Positions 9,702 to 18,377 of a stretch of DNA of 64,000 nucleotides are shown here, piece by piece. The notes below the pieces were generated by a model that saw nothing but the letters and a program-made list of their open reading frames with translations, had not been told where the DNA came from and searched no databases. Position numbers and translations under genes: made by a program. Numbering within the stretch: position 1 is the stretch's first letter; every line of letters starts with the position of its first letter. Location: assembly GCA_903909435.1 (NCBI GenBank), contig CAIVVT010000241.1, forward strand, positions 25,578-89,577. The letters are read 5' to 3'. This DNA comes from an uncultured Acidobacteriia bacterium. Lineage in GTDB: Bacteria > Acidobacteriota > Terriglobia > Bryobacterales > Bryobacteraceae.

Positions 9702-9706
9702 GTACA

Positions 9707-10435
9707 ATGGCCCCGACCTTCGCCGCGATCCTCGCCGCCCATCTCCTCGGCTACGTCATTTTCCGGGCGGACTGGGCGATCAAGCGGCAAAGACGCGCCT
9801 GGGCGCTCGTTCTGCACGCCGTTATCGTCACGTCGATCTCGTACCTGTTGCTAGGCGCTTTTCACTGGCAAATCCTACTCGTTGTCTTCGCGACGCATAT
9901 GAGTATGGGCGCAATCAGGGTGCGATTCCGTGCGGATTCCCTAACCTTGTGGTCAATCGACCAGTCGGTACATCTCGGCGTACTGACAGCGCTGGCGTGC
10001 GGCTTCCCAGATGCGGCCAATGGCGGGTGGTGGATCGCCAGCGCGAGCTCCGAGGTGTCGCATTGGTACTTCGCCGCCCTCACCCTGGTCTCGGGCCTCA
10101 TCCTTTGCATTCCGATCGGAGGCAATCTGATTGCCCTGCTTGTCAATCGCTTCGCAGACGAGCTGCAGGACAATGGCATCGCCGGCCTGAAGCAGGGCGG
10201 CAAGTACATTGGCTGGCTGGAGCGCTTCCTGGTCTTGCTGCTGTTGCTGATGGGTCAACCTAACGGGATCGGTTTCCTGATCGCCGCAAAGTCCATCCTG
10301 CGATTTGGTGAGATCAAGGATCCCAGCCAGCGCAGGGTTGCCGAGTACATTATCATCGGCACGTTTCTTAGTTTCGGATGGGCGTTGACAGTCTCCGTGT
10401 TCACGCAAAGAGCCCTTAAGTACTGGCTCCCATAG
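9707..10435 (+). CDS. DUF3307-like multi-pass membrane protein
   Basis: 242 aa with about six hydrophobic segments; integral inner-membrane protein. The N-terminal half has the family-type pattern of His and Asp residues in or next to helices: AHLLG (about residue 11), LHAVIV (about 37), THMSMG (about 64) and SIDQSVHLG (about 84-90). The common GD after AHLL is GY here. The C-terminal half ends with KSILRFGEIKD and EYIIIGTFLSFG, which I recall from the C-terminal extension of the same family. Function is unknown. The buried His/Asp residues suggest metal binding or a membrane hydrolase, but this is inference. It starts 5 bp after the SatD-like stop with no clear ribosome-binding site, directly behind the hairpin array. 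Confidence 0.72.
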   Translation: MAPTFAAILAAHLLGYVIFRADWAIKRQRRAWALVLHAVIVTSISYLLLGAFHWQILLVVFATHMSMGAIRVRFRADSLTLWSIDQSVHLGVLTALACGFPDAANGGWWIASASSEVSHWYFAALTLVSGLILCIPIGGNLIALLVNRFADELQDNGIAGLKQGGKYIGWLERFLVLLLLLMGQPNGIGFLIAAKSILRFGEIKDPSQRRVAEYIIIGTFLSFGWALTVSVFTQRALKYWLP

Positions 10436-10475
10436 CGTGAATCGAAGCTGCCTGCGCGCGCATGTCGCGGCTATC

Positions 10476-12290
10476 TCAACGGCTCAGGATTTGGACCTCC
10501 AGCGGACCCAAAGTCACTCGAATGGTGCGCAGTGGACCGGAGCCTGTTGTCCCATTGGATTCCTGTACCGAAACAGAACCGGCGGGCTTGTCCTGTACCG
10601 GGCCAGGCCCTTGAAGAGCCGATTTGTTGCTGTATAAAACCCGATACTGATCGGCCGCCTGATTGAGCGAGATGTCAACGATCACGTCGAACGATCGGGT
10701 CTCCGAGGGGCTGCAATTCGCGGCCACGACAACTTCCTGATCCATCAGAATCCTCGAAAATGCCAGAATACCCTGCGGAAATGAGGAGATTCCGAAGTGC
10801 CGTCCATCACCCGAAATGGGCCGGAAATAGAATCGCCCATAGCGCAGCGCTGGCGTGCTGGCGCGGGCCTCGGATATGCGGCTGATTTGCTGGTAGTAGA
10901 AGCTGTCCTGCTGAAACCCCGGGCTGCCCCAGAGGGCCTCGCGGACCGCGGGATCGCTGCCACTTCCGTGGAGTCCTTGTTCCGTCCCGTAATACAGGCA
11001 GGGGATCCCCGGAAGACCGCACAGGCAAGCCAGTCCGAGCGTCACCTGATCGTCGAATTGGTGTTCGTTGCCCGGCTGGGCGAAGCGAATTCTCTCCTTG
11101 ACGTCGTGGTTGTCGAGGAACGTCACGAAGAAGCGGGTGGCGTCTCCATGAGAACTGAGCACGCCGGCCTCGATGCTCTTCCGCAACACATACATGCCTA
11201 CCAGATCGGAAGGCGCGGAGAAACCTTTGACCACGGGCTTCAGGTTGAAGAACAGCGGATAGTCCAGCGCGGCGTCCACGCCCACCATGTCCCCCTGGTC
11301 GGTAGTGGTTTTGCCGATGAAGTTTGCGATCGCGCGTTCGGCGTCGCCCACATACACTTCGCCGAATGTGAAGAAGTTCTTCTTCCCGATGCTCAGCGCG
11401 AATTCGCGGATCGAGTTTCCGAAAAGCTGCGGCAATCCGCCTTTGAGGTAGCGCAGCGTATCGATCCGGAACCCATCAACGTCGAACCTGGCGATGACAT
11501 ACTGGTATGCCCGAATCAGAAACTGCTGCAGTTGTGCGTTGTCTGTTCGGAGCTGTTTGAGAGAAGCAAAATCGCCAACCGTATCGTCGGCGCCTCCGGG
11601 CAGACCTTGCCTACGATAGAACGAGTTGTTGTGCAACTCACTCGGCCAAACCAGCGCATCTCCGGGAGGACCGGGAATTGTTGCGATGTCGGGCCAATCC
11701 GCACGCGCATTCCCGTTCGCGTCCCGCCATTGAACCGCACGCGGCGCCTGCCGGAAGTCCGCCTGCGCACCGCCGGACTGTTGACAGTTTTGGTCACCCG
11801 GATCGCACATGTAGGCGAACGCATTCCCGGTATGGTTCAAGACGATATCCAGGATTACGTACAAGCCCTGCGCGTGCGCGGCATCCACCAGAGACCGCAA
11901 CTCGTCGTCGGCGCGCTGAGGGTCCTTGGCGAATCGAGGATCGGCGTGCAGGAAATCGTGTATCCCGTAGCCGTGGTATGTCCCTTCTTCGAAGGGGACA
12001 TTCTTGAGCACCGGGCTCAGCCAGATGGCACCCGCGCCCAGTCCCTTGATGTAGGCTAGGCGATCTTGAATCCCGGCGAAGTTTCCACCTTGGAATCCAT
12101 AGAATCCGGGATCGTCGAACGGTTGGTGGCGCGGCGGTGCAGTGGAATTGTTGAACCGGTCGACCATCAGGAAATAGATCCATTCATCGCGCCAGTCGAT
12201 TGGGGAAGGAAATGCTTTGGGCGTGCCGCCCGTATCCTTCACCTGCCTCAGAATGGAATTGAATTCGGCCGAGAAAAGCGAATCCGGCAT
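10476..12290 (-). CDS. Alpha-amylase family glycoside hydrolase (GH13)
   Basis: About 604 aa, with no signal peptide, so probably cytoplasmic and acting on imported maltodextrin or stored alpha-glucan. All four GH13 motifs are present: region I DIVLNH; region II GFRIDTLRY with the Asp nucleophile; region III TFGEVYVG with the acid/base Glu; and region IV FLDNHDV. The N-terminal WIYFLMVDRFNN and the GFQGGNF loop are typical of intracellular or neopullulanase-like members. A C-terminal beta-sandwich domain covers about 520-604. The ribosome-binding site AGGAGG abuts one ATG at 12296 with no spacing. A second in-frame ATG at 12290 has 6-nt spacing, so I use 12290. It converges on the DUF3307-like gene with a 40-bp gap. 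Confidence 0.92.
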   Translation of the reverse strand: MPDSLFSAEFNSILRQVKDTGGTPKAFPSPIDWRDEWIYFLMVDRFNNSTAPPRHQPFDDPGFYGFQGGNFAGIQDRLAYIKGLGAGAIWLSPVLKNVPFEEGTYHGYGIHDFLHADPRFAKDPQRADDELRSLVDAAHAQGLYVILDIVLNHTGNAFAYMCDPGDQNCQQSGGAQADFRQAPRAVQWRDANGNARADWPDIATIPGPPGDALVWPSELHNNSFYRRQGLPGGADDTVGDFASLKQLRTDNAQLQQFLIRAYQYVIARFDVDGFRIDTLRYLKGGLPQLFGNSIREFALSIGKKNFFTFGEVYVGDAERAIANFIGKTTTDQGDMVGVDAALDYPLFFNLKPVVKGFSAPSDLVGMYVLRKSIEAGVLSSHGDATRFFVTFLDNHDVKERIRFAQPGNEHQFDDQVTLGLACLCGLPGIPCLYYGTEQGLHGSGSDPAVREALWGSPGFQQDSFYYQQISRISEARASTPALRYGRFYFRPISGDGRHFGISSFPQGILAFSRILMDQEVVVAANCSPSETRSFDVIVDISLNQAADQYRVLYSNKSALQGPGPVQDKPAGSVSVQESNGTTGSGPLRTIRVTLGPLEVQILSR

Positions 12291-12426
12291 ACGCATCCTC
12301 CTACGGGCAGTCTTCTGATCAACGCTCGGCTTGTTGCCGAAAAGCAGAAAGCCGGCAGCGTGGTCTGCAACTCGACGGGGAGGACGCGCTTATCGCTCAC
12401 CTGGGCGCGTCGGCTTGGATCAGGCG

Positions 12427-12954
12427 TCACTTTTTTCCATGGTCCGATACCTGAAGTTGGTTGTCCACAGAGAACACACCCGAGACGCCATTCGCCTTCA
12501 AGCCGGCGAGATTCTTGTCGGTCTCGTTATCCGCAACTCCAACAAGCGTAACTTTCCCGCCCGATACGATGATGTGGATCGACGGGACCGCCGACAGCGC
12601 ATAGCGGTCCAGTGGAGGCCGCCCGTAGATCGCCCGGTAAGTTGCTCTGCGGATGCGGTCGTCCATCGGCGACGGTGGCAACACGGCGATCTCGTTGATC
12701 ACCTTCTCAACGCCTTCAATCCCCTTCACGACATTCTCCGCGTCGCTCTTCAGCGTCGGCCGGGTGACCTGCCCGCGAAGGGTGACGCTGTAGCCGTTCA
12801 CCTCGAAGCTGAGATTATCGAACACGCCGTAATACGGCAGCATGACGAGTTCGTGACGAACTTCACGAATCAGGTTATTCCTGGTCTTGTCGCTTTGCGC
12901 GGACGTGACAGTAGCCATGGTAGTCGCGGCCAAAAGCAAGGCAGTGAATCGCAT
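12427..12954 (-). CDS. Secreted two-BON-domain protein
   Basis: 175 aa. Residues 1-19 are a signal peptide ending TVTSAQ, so periplasmic. Two BON (OsmY-like) repeats follow. The first is around residues 28-92, with SVTLRGQVTRPTLKSD and GVEKVINEIAVL. The second is around 98-168, with IHIIVSGGKVTLVGVADNE and GVFSVDNQLQV. BON domains bind phospholipid or envelope surfaces, and OsmY-like proteins are envelope stress factors or chaperones. Single gene, upstream of the amylase on the same strand but separated by about 130 bp. No regulatory site is obvious. Confidence 0.88.
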   Translation of the reverse strand: MRFTALLLAATTMATVTSAQSDKTRNNLIREVRHELVMLPYYGVFDNLSFEVNGYSVTLRGQVTRPTLKSDAENVVKGIEGVEKVINEIAVLPPSPMDDRIRRATYRAIYGRPPLDRYALSAVPSIHIIVSGGKVTLVGVADNETDKNLAGLKANGVSGVFSVDNQLQVSDHGKK

Positions 12955-13177
12955 GTCAGGCTCCTCTATCTGTTCTCAGTATTCAACGAAAATCGCTTGA
13001 ATTGAAGGGGGCATTCACCGGTCAAATTCATTTTTGCATCCTGTTCCGTGCCCACGCCCAGCGTGAATTGGGGACGGTACCAGCACTTGATAGAACGCCG
13101 TGGCGACCAATCGCGGGCCGTGCGGTGTATGCTCGAACGGAGCCGGATTCCCGGAAGGACGGTCCGCTCTCGCGCTT

Positions 13178-15340
13178 ATGAATTCTTCGATTTCCCGCCG
13201 CCACCTCCTCGAAACCGCAGGCGCACTCGTAGCACCCATCGAACTGGCCGCCGAGCCTGAGAAGGCCCCTCCGGCCAAAGCCTCAGAACCACGACAAACT
13301 GCAGCCGTCGATTTCCGCTACTCCCCTTTGCAGTGGCAAACTGCCTACTGCTTCCCTGACGACCCACATAAGAGCCTGGTCGATCAAAGCGGACGCCTGC
13401 TCTACGGCAACCCGGGGAGGCGCGCGCCGGAATTCTATCCGACCATCGTGCAGTTCTCGCTGCTCGGTGTGGGTGAAGCCCATATAGTGCGCCAAGAACT
13501 CGAAGCCCCCGGCGTTCCGATCGTTCACACGCTTGCCGAGCGCGCGAAAACACGCTTCGAGTTGATCTCGTTCGCCACCAACCGGGCCGGCGAAGGTCGT
13601 GTCGATAACCTGCTCATGCGAGTCGCCGCAACCGGCAAGCGTGCTGAGCGTGCCGTACCCGTCGTGTCTCTGCGCACGCGTGAAACGTTGAGGTCGCAGG
13701 GCCGAACGGTCATCCTCGACAGCGGCGGCAAGACTCAGTTGTTCGTCTGCAGCCATGATCTGCGTCTCGCCGATTGGGGGTCCTCTTATCAGGTCTCCTT
13801 ACCCGCCGTGGAGTTGCCCGCCGAAATCCTATTCCGCTTCCCGCAGCAGTCGCAGACGGTTGAAGCCGCGAACGGCGGGGCGTTGCTCGACGAGGCGCGC
13901 GCCTATTGGAGAGACTGGCGTCCGTTTGGCGGCGGTGTGGAGTGGGAACTTCCCCACCCTTACGCGGACTTCCTCACGGCCTGCGCCCGCAACATCCTCC
14001 AGGCTCGCGAAGTGCGCGACGGCCATTTGACGTTCCAGGTCGGGCCAACCTGCTATCGCGGTCTGTGGGTCGTCGATGGGCACTTCATCCTGGAGGCGGC
14101 ACGCTATCTCGGCTACGACAAAGCCGCCCGCGAGGGGCTGCACACCACCTGGACCTATCAGCGCAGCGATGGCGCGCTCGATGCCGGTGGCGGCTCGGAA
14201 CACTACAAGGACGCCGCCATCGCGATGTTCTCCACGGTGAGGCAAGCCGAACTCTCGGGCGAGTGGGGCGACTACCGCGAATTGAAGCCGAACATCGCCC
14301 GCGCGGCCGCCTTCCTTGAGGCGATGCGCGACAAAGGGCGCTCCGAAGGCTCGCCTGCGGGCCGCTATGGCCTGCTCGCACTCGGGTTTTCCGATGGAGG
14401 TTGCACCAAGGGCAACGAGTTTACTAACCCGCTCTGGTCGCTCGCCGGTTTGCGGGCTGCCACGCAGGCCGACGGCGGGCCGTCGAGCAACGGACTCGAA
14501 CAGGCCGCCAAGTTCTACACCCAGTTGCGAACTGCGTTTGAGGCCGCGGCGAAGCAGGAGATGGTTCATCACCCAGCCGGTTTCGAATTCCTCCCGATGG
14601 TGATGAAAGACGATCCGGCCTGGCAGCGCGGCGAGTGGGAGCGGCCGCGTCTGCAATCCGCGCAGTGGGCGCTCGCGCACGCCATCTATCCCGGCCTGGT
14701 CTTCAGCCGGAACCACCCCGCGGTGCGCGGCCACAACGCGCTGATGCAGTGGTGCACGCAGGAGGACGTTCCCGCCGAAACCGGCTGGCTACCCCACGGC
14801 GGCCTGTGGACCTACAACGCATTGTTCGCCGCTCACGCCTACCTTTGGTCCGGTGAGCACGAATGGGCGCGCCGCACCTTCCACGGCTTCCTCAACCATG
14901 CTTCACCGCTTTACTGCTGGCGTGAGGAACAGCCCTTACGCGGGTCCAACGTAGCGGGCTACGTCGGCGATATGCCCCACAATTGGGCCAGCGCCGAATG
15001 TGTCCTGTACCTGCGCCACATGCTGGCGCTCGAAGACGGTCCGTCCCTGCGGTTGCTGGAAGGCATCGGCGCGCACGAACTCGCCTCGCGTCAGCTCTTC
15101 GGCGTAAAACAAACGCCTACCCGCTTCGGGCGGCTCAACCTGGAACTCGCGCCGCAAGGTTCTGGCTGGCGCCTCAGATATGAACGCGGCGCTGGGCCGG
15201 CGCCCAAGTCGGTTCGAGTACCGGCGGTACTCGCGGGGCTGAGGCTCAAGTCGGTCCAGCGTGCGGCCGCGAAGGCCGGGGCGACCAGTATCGAGATCGA
15301 GCCAGGGGCTGCAACCTGGACAGCGGAGTGGGGCGCGTAA
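13178..15340 (+). CDS. Exported six-hairpin (alpha/alpha toroid) glycosidase-like protein
   Basis: 720 aa. The start at 13178 is chosen because it gives a Tat-like leader, SRRHLLETAGALVA, although the open frame runs further upstream. An N-terminal beta-rich region (about 40-240) precedes an alpha-helical region (about 250-640) with the Trp/His/Asp/Glu-rich helix starts seen in six-hairpin glycosidases: YRGLWVVDGHFILEA, WTYQRSDGALDAGGG, TGWLPHGGLWTYNALFA and DMPHNWASAECV. Similar architecture occurs in GH15, GH63, GH78 and GH95-type enzymes; I cannot assign the exact family or substrate. It stands alone on the plus strand and converges with the GH35-like gene, suggesting a polysaccharide-degradation locus. 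Confidence 0.78.
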   Translation: MNSSISRRHLLETAGALVAPIELAAEPEKAPPAKASEPRQTAAVDFRYSPLQWQTAYCFPDDPHKSLVDQSGRLLYGNPGRRAPEFYPTIVQFSLLGVGEAHIVRQELEAPGVPIVHTLAERAKTRFELISFATNRAGEGRVDNLLMRVAATGKRAERAVPVVSLRTRETLRSQGRTVILDSGGKTQLFVCSHDLRLADWGSSYQVSLPAVELPAEILFRFPQQSQTVEAANGGALLDEARAYWRDWRPFGGGVEWELPHPYADFLTACARNILQAREVRDGHLTFQVGPTCYRGLWVVDGHFILEAARYLGYDKAAREGLHTTWTYQRSDGALDAGGGSEHYKDAAIAMFSTVRQAELSGEWGDYRELKPNIARAAAFLEAMRDKGRSEGSPAGRYGLLALGFSDGGCTKGNEFTNPLWSLAGLRAATQADGGPSSNGLEQAAKFYTQLRTAFEAAAKQEMVHHPAGFEFLPMVMKDDPAWQRGEWERPRLQSAQWALAHAIYPGLVFSRNHPAVRGHNALMQWCTQEDVPAETGWLPHGGLWTYNALFAAHAYLWSGEHEWARRTFHGFLNHASPLYCWREEQPLRGSNVAGYVGDMPHNWASAECVLYLRHMLALEDGPSLRLLEGIGAHELASRQLFGVKQTPTRFGRLNLELAPQGSGWRLRYERGAGPAPKSVRVPAVLAGLRLKSVQRAAAKAGATSIEIEPGAATWTAEWGA

Positions 15341-15351
15341 GAGCAGTCGCC

Positions 15352-16983
15352 TCAATACGTCGCTACAGACACTCGTAGGACCTGTGGCGTGGCGGCGAAG
15401 TTCAGCCCCCAGTCGGTCTGATCGCCGTTCCAGATGCGGCTGGTACGGAAAGCTCCATTTTCGTACTTACCCTCCTCCACTTTGAGGAACAGGCGCTGTT
15501 TGCCCGACCCCTGATCGGTGGGTTCGAAATCGACTCGTACGTGGAAGCCCGCAACCAGGAATTGGTTGGCCGCCAGTTGCGCGATCAGCACCCGTCCATT
15601 CGTTTCGGGATTGCCCTTCGCCTCGGAGTTGCCGAAGCCCGGCAGGCCGTAGGACACCTTTGCCTTCCAGTCCCCGCAATCGAACGTCTGCGTGGGCTTG
15701 CCCTTCTCTTCCACCGCCGCTTGGAGTTTGCCCTCGAAACTCAGCTTCGCGATTTCGCGCTGCATGGGGGCGACGAGTTCGTAGTTCAGCGCGAACGGCG
15801 CGAGCCAGTCGTCGTTCGGTTTGGGAGTTCCGGGAAACCCCGACAGAGCAGTGGTGTAGTCGATGCCGAACGGCGCAAAGCCGATTGCCTGGTGTCCCAA
15901 TGCGGCGAAGAAGTACCTGGGGAACGGCCCGAAACTGCCAGTTTCGGGCACGAAAAGTGCGTTGTCCGCACGGTGATAGTGGTCTAGCACCGCCAGGAAC
16001 TTGTCCGTTTCGCCCATATAGACGTCGGGTGCCAGGATGTCGATGGCCGGCGCCGCTGCCTTGTAGACATCCAGCACGTTGTCAGTCGGCCCGCCGCTCT
16101 CGTAGCTTGGGGGCCGGCTCGGCTTCAGAGGGTCGCGCAACGCCGCATTCACATACAGCGGCAAGGGATATGCGGCCTTGCCCGCCGCACCGACTTTGCC
16201 GATGTACTCGGCCACCGACCACGCGTGGAAGAACTCGTCGGCGTCCGCCCCGAAGACCTGCGGCCAGGTGCCGGATTGCTTGTGCAACTTCGCCAGCAGT
16301 TTCTCGGGTACCGGTCCCTCGAAAAGCTTCTGAGCGGCTGGCGAGTAGTCGCGGATGCCGCCCCACATGCCAGGCTCATTCTCCACCTGCACCAAGATGA
16401 CGGTCCGCTGCGGATCCGCCGCTTTCAGGTGGCGCATCAGCGCCGTGAAGGCCGCGATGTCCGCTTGCAGCGTGGCTTCGGCATGCGGCGAAGGCGAGTC
16501 GATGGCGCGCCCGTTCGCCCCGATGACGTGCGGGTAAACGCCGGGTTTTAGCTTCATCCACTCGGGCTGGTAGTGGCCGCTGCCGTTCTTCCACGTACCG
16601 AACCAGAGCAGCACCAGCCGCACGCGATGCTCGCGTGCCTGTTGCAGCAGCGTGTCCACCAGGGAGTTGTCGAAGCGGCCCTGCTGCGGCTCGAACTGCT
16701 CCCAATACACGGGGATTTCGACCGTGTTCACGTGGAGCGCTTCCATCGCTGGCCACACCTTCGGGAGCAGCGCGGGCCACGCGCTGGAGTTGTTCTCCTG
16801 TGCCCCGAGAATCAGGTACGGCGCGCCATCCACCAGTAGAGCGTACCGCCCGTCTTTTTCAACCAGGCGGGGCAAAGGCCGTTCGCCGGATTGTGCGGCT
16901 GGCGCAGCCCACAAACCGAACGCCGAGAACACAGCGAAAAACGTCGCCGCGCGGATGGAACTCTTGAATGGAAAACATGTCAT
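15352..16983 (-). CDS. Secreted beta-galactosidase-like glycoside hydrolase (GH35/GH42-type, DUF5597 C-terminus)
   Basis: 543 aa. Residues 1-27 form a signal peptide (hydrophobic FFAVFSAFGLWAA, cleavage near AAQS). The TIM barrel opens with LVDGAPYLILGAQENNSSAW, the typical GH35-like start, then VNTVEIPVYWEQFEPQQG. The acid/base Glu is in VQVENEPG (about residue 200) and the nucleophile Glu in FVPETGS (about 345). Behind the barrel comes a C-terminal beta-domain of the kind often called DUF5597 in beta-galactosidase annotations. The probable substrate is a beta-galactoside from plant or microbial polysaccharide, in the periplasm or outside. It is about 1.2 kb downstream of gap, with the gap terminator between them, so it has its own transcription. 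Confidence 0.87.
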   Translation of the reverse strand: MTCFPFKSSIRAATFFAVFSAFGLWAAPAAQSGERPLPRLVEKDGRYALLVDGAPYLILGAQENNSSAWPALLPKVWPAMEALHVNTVEIPVYWEQFEPQQGRFDNSLVDTLLQQAREHRVRLVLLWFGTWKNGSGHYQPEWMKLKPGVYPHVIGANGRAIDSPSPHAEATLQADIAAFTALMRHLKAADPQRTVILVQVENEPGMWGGIRDYSPAAQKLFEGPVPEKLLAKLHKQSGTWPQVFGADADEFFHAWSVAEYIGKVGAAGKAAYPLPLYVNAALRDPLKPSRPPSYESGGPTDNVLDVYKAAAPAIDILAPDVYMGETDKFLAVLDHYHRADNALFVPETGSFGPFPRYFFAALGHQAIGFAPFGIDYTTALSGFPGTPKPNDDWLAPFALNYELVAPMQREIAKLSFEGKLQAAVEEKGKPTQTFDCGDWKAKVSYGLPGFGNSEAKGNPETNGRVLIAQLAANQFLVAGFHVRVDFEPTDQGSGKQRLFLKVEEGKYENGAFRTSRIWNGDQTDWGLNFAATPQVLRVSVATY

Positions 16984-17075
16984 AGAAAGGCCTCAGAAGA
17001 TACACGGTTACTATACGCCTACAGGCGGGCCCGCTCCCGGATTCCGGCCCGAGAGGATCGACCATCGCCCAGACA

Positions 17076-17113
17076 GAAAAAGCCCCGGACTCCTTCGCAG
17101 GATTCCGGGGCTT
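17076..17113 (-). terminator. Rho-independent terminator of gap
   Basis: AAGCCCCGGA (17080-17089) and TCCGGGGCTT (17104-17113) form a perfect 10-bp GC-rich stem. On the minus strand it is followed by a TTTTTCTGTCT run. It lies 48 bp beyond the gap stop codon, in the correct orientation. Confidence 0.85.
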
Positions 17114-17160
17114 CTGTACTGCGTCTCTTTTGCCCACCCGGACCGCCGGGCGCTGCGAAA

Positions 17161-18174
17161 TTAGAGACCCTTGTCGGCGATGAACTTCGCCAGGTCGATC
17201 ACGCGGCAGGAATAGCCCCACTCGTTGTCGTACCAGGAGACGATCTTCAGGAAGGTGCCGTCCATGACTTTCGTCAGCAGGCCGTCCACGATACTGGAGT
17301 TCGGGTCGTGCAGCATGTCGCTGGAAACGACTGGGTCGTTGGTGAAGCCGAGGATGCCCTTCAGCTTGCCTTCGGAGGCAGCCTTGATCTCGGCGTTGAT
17401 TGCTTCGGCGGTGGCGGGAGTCTTCAGGACCGCGGTCAGATCGACTGCGGAAACGTCCGGCAGCGGAACGCGCATCGAGTAGCCGTCCATCTTGCCCAGC
17501 AGATCCGGCATCACCAGGCCAATGGCCTTGGCGGCGCCGGTCTTGGTCGGGATCATGTTGATCGCGGCAGCACGGGCACGTCGGAGATCGCTGTGCGGAT
17601 AGTCGAGCACCTTCTGGTCGTTGGTGTACGAGTGGATGGTGACCATCGAGCCCTTCTCGATGCCCCATTTGTCGTGGATCACCTTGGCCATCGGCGCCAG
17701 GCAGTTGGTGGTGCAGGAGGCGTTCGAGATGATGTGGTGATTGGCCGCGTCGTACTTCTCTTCGTTGACGCCGAGCACGATGGTGATGTCTTCGCCCGTC
17801 GCCGGTGCGGAGATGATGACTTTCTTGACGGAGCCGCGCAGGTGGGCCTTGGCCGCTTCCGCTTTGGTGAAGAAGCCGGTGGATTCGACTACGATCTGCG
17901 CGCCCAGGCTGGACCAGTCGATTTCGGCTGGATTCTTGATGCTGAAGACCTTAATCGACTTGCCGTTGACGAGGATTTCGCCGTCGCCAGCCTTGACATC
18001 GGCATGCAGTTTGCCGAGGACCGAGTCGTACTTGAGCAAGTGCGCCAGGGTCTTCGTGTCGGTCAGGTCGTTCGTTGCAACGATTTCGATGCCCGCCTCG
18101 GGCTTTTCCAATGCGGCGCGCAACACGTTGCGCCCGATACGGCCGAAGCCGTTAATTGCTACTTTGATTGCCAT
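17161..18174 (-). CDS. gap: Glyceraldehyde-3-phosphate dehydrogenase
   Basis: Glycolytic enzyme that oxidises glyceraldehyde 3-phosphate to 1,3-bisphosphoglycerate with NAD. 337 aa, standard length. N-terminal NAD-binding motif AINGFGRIGRN; the ATNDLTD segment carries the Asp that favours NAD over NADP. The catalytic Cys is in SNASCTTNCLAP and its His partner in TIHSYTNDQ. The C-terminal signature SWYDNEWGYS is complete. The open frame extends 13 codons upstream, but ATG at 18174 is preceded by GAGAGGA at good spacing and starts the fold directly. Transcribed alone, ending in a clear terminator. Two GGATACCAAA repeats lie just upstream. Confidence 0.98.
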   Translation of the reverse strand: MAIKVAINGFGRIGRNVLRAALEKPEAGIEIVATNDLTDTKTLAHLLKYDSVLGKLHADVKAGDGEILVNGKSIKVFSIKNPAEIDWSSLGAQIVVESTGFFTKAEAAKAHLRGSVKKVIISAPATGEDITIVLGVNEEKYDAANHHIISNASCTTNCLAPMAKVIHDKWGIEKGSMVTIHSYTNDQKVLDYPHSDLRRARAAAINMIPTKTGAAKAIGLVMPDLLGKMDGYSMRVPLPDVSAVDLTAVLKTPATAEAINAEIKAASEGKLKGILGFTNDPVVSSDMLHDPNSSIVDGLLTKVMDGTFLKIVSWYDNEWGYSCRVIDLAKFIADKGL

Positions 18175-18200
18175 GTAGATTATCCTCTCTGAACGGATCT

Positions 18201-18226
18201 GGATACCAAACAATTAGGATACCAAA
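18201..18226 (-). promoter_or_regulatory. Direct GGATACCAAA repeats upstream of gap
   Basis: Two exact copies of GGATACCAAA (18201-18210 and 18217-18226) are separated by 6 bp, 27-52 bp upstream of the gap start. The same 10-mer is found once, with a degenerate partner, upstream of the PDZ kinase (4145). The 16-bp period would place repeats on nearly the same DNA face, as for a direct-repeat operator, but they could equally overlap the -35/-10 region. Confidence 0.35.
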
Positions 18227-18377
18227 GCCCGATGTAGCTCGCCTGAACGGTACCGGAAAAGTCACTCCGCACGGAGCTTCGGCCCGCCTGTCTGCCGATA
18301 CGAGTGCTAGCTTGCGTGAGCAAAAGGAGCGGAGTCTCCAGACCCCGTTCGGCGCTGGAGCGCCGCCCTGCAACTCG

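Noticed and set aside
10797..12059. 420-codon plus-strand frame inside the amylase gene
   Set aside because: Antisense shadow; the minus strand carries all four GH13 motifs.
13010..13090. AATTGGGGACGGTACC-like sequence upstream of the six-hairpin enzyme
   Set aside because: It resembles sequences I have seen near mobile-element remnants, but no repeat, transposase or boundary could be confirmed here.
16891..18192. 433-codon plus-strand frame opposite gap
   Set aside because: Antisense to a clear GAPDH; high-GC frames of this kind are common.
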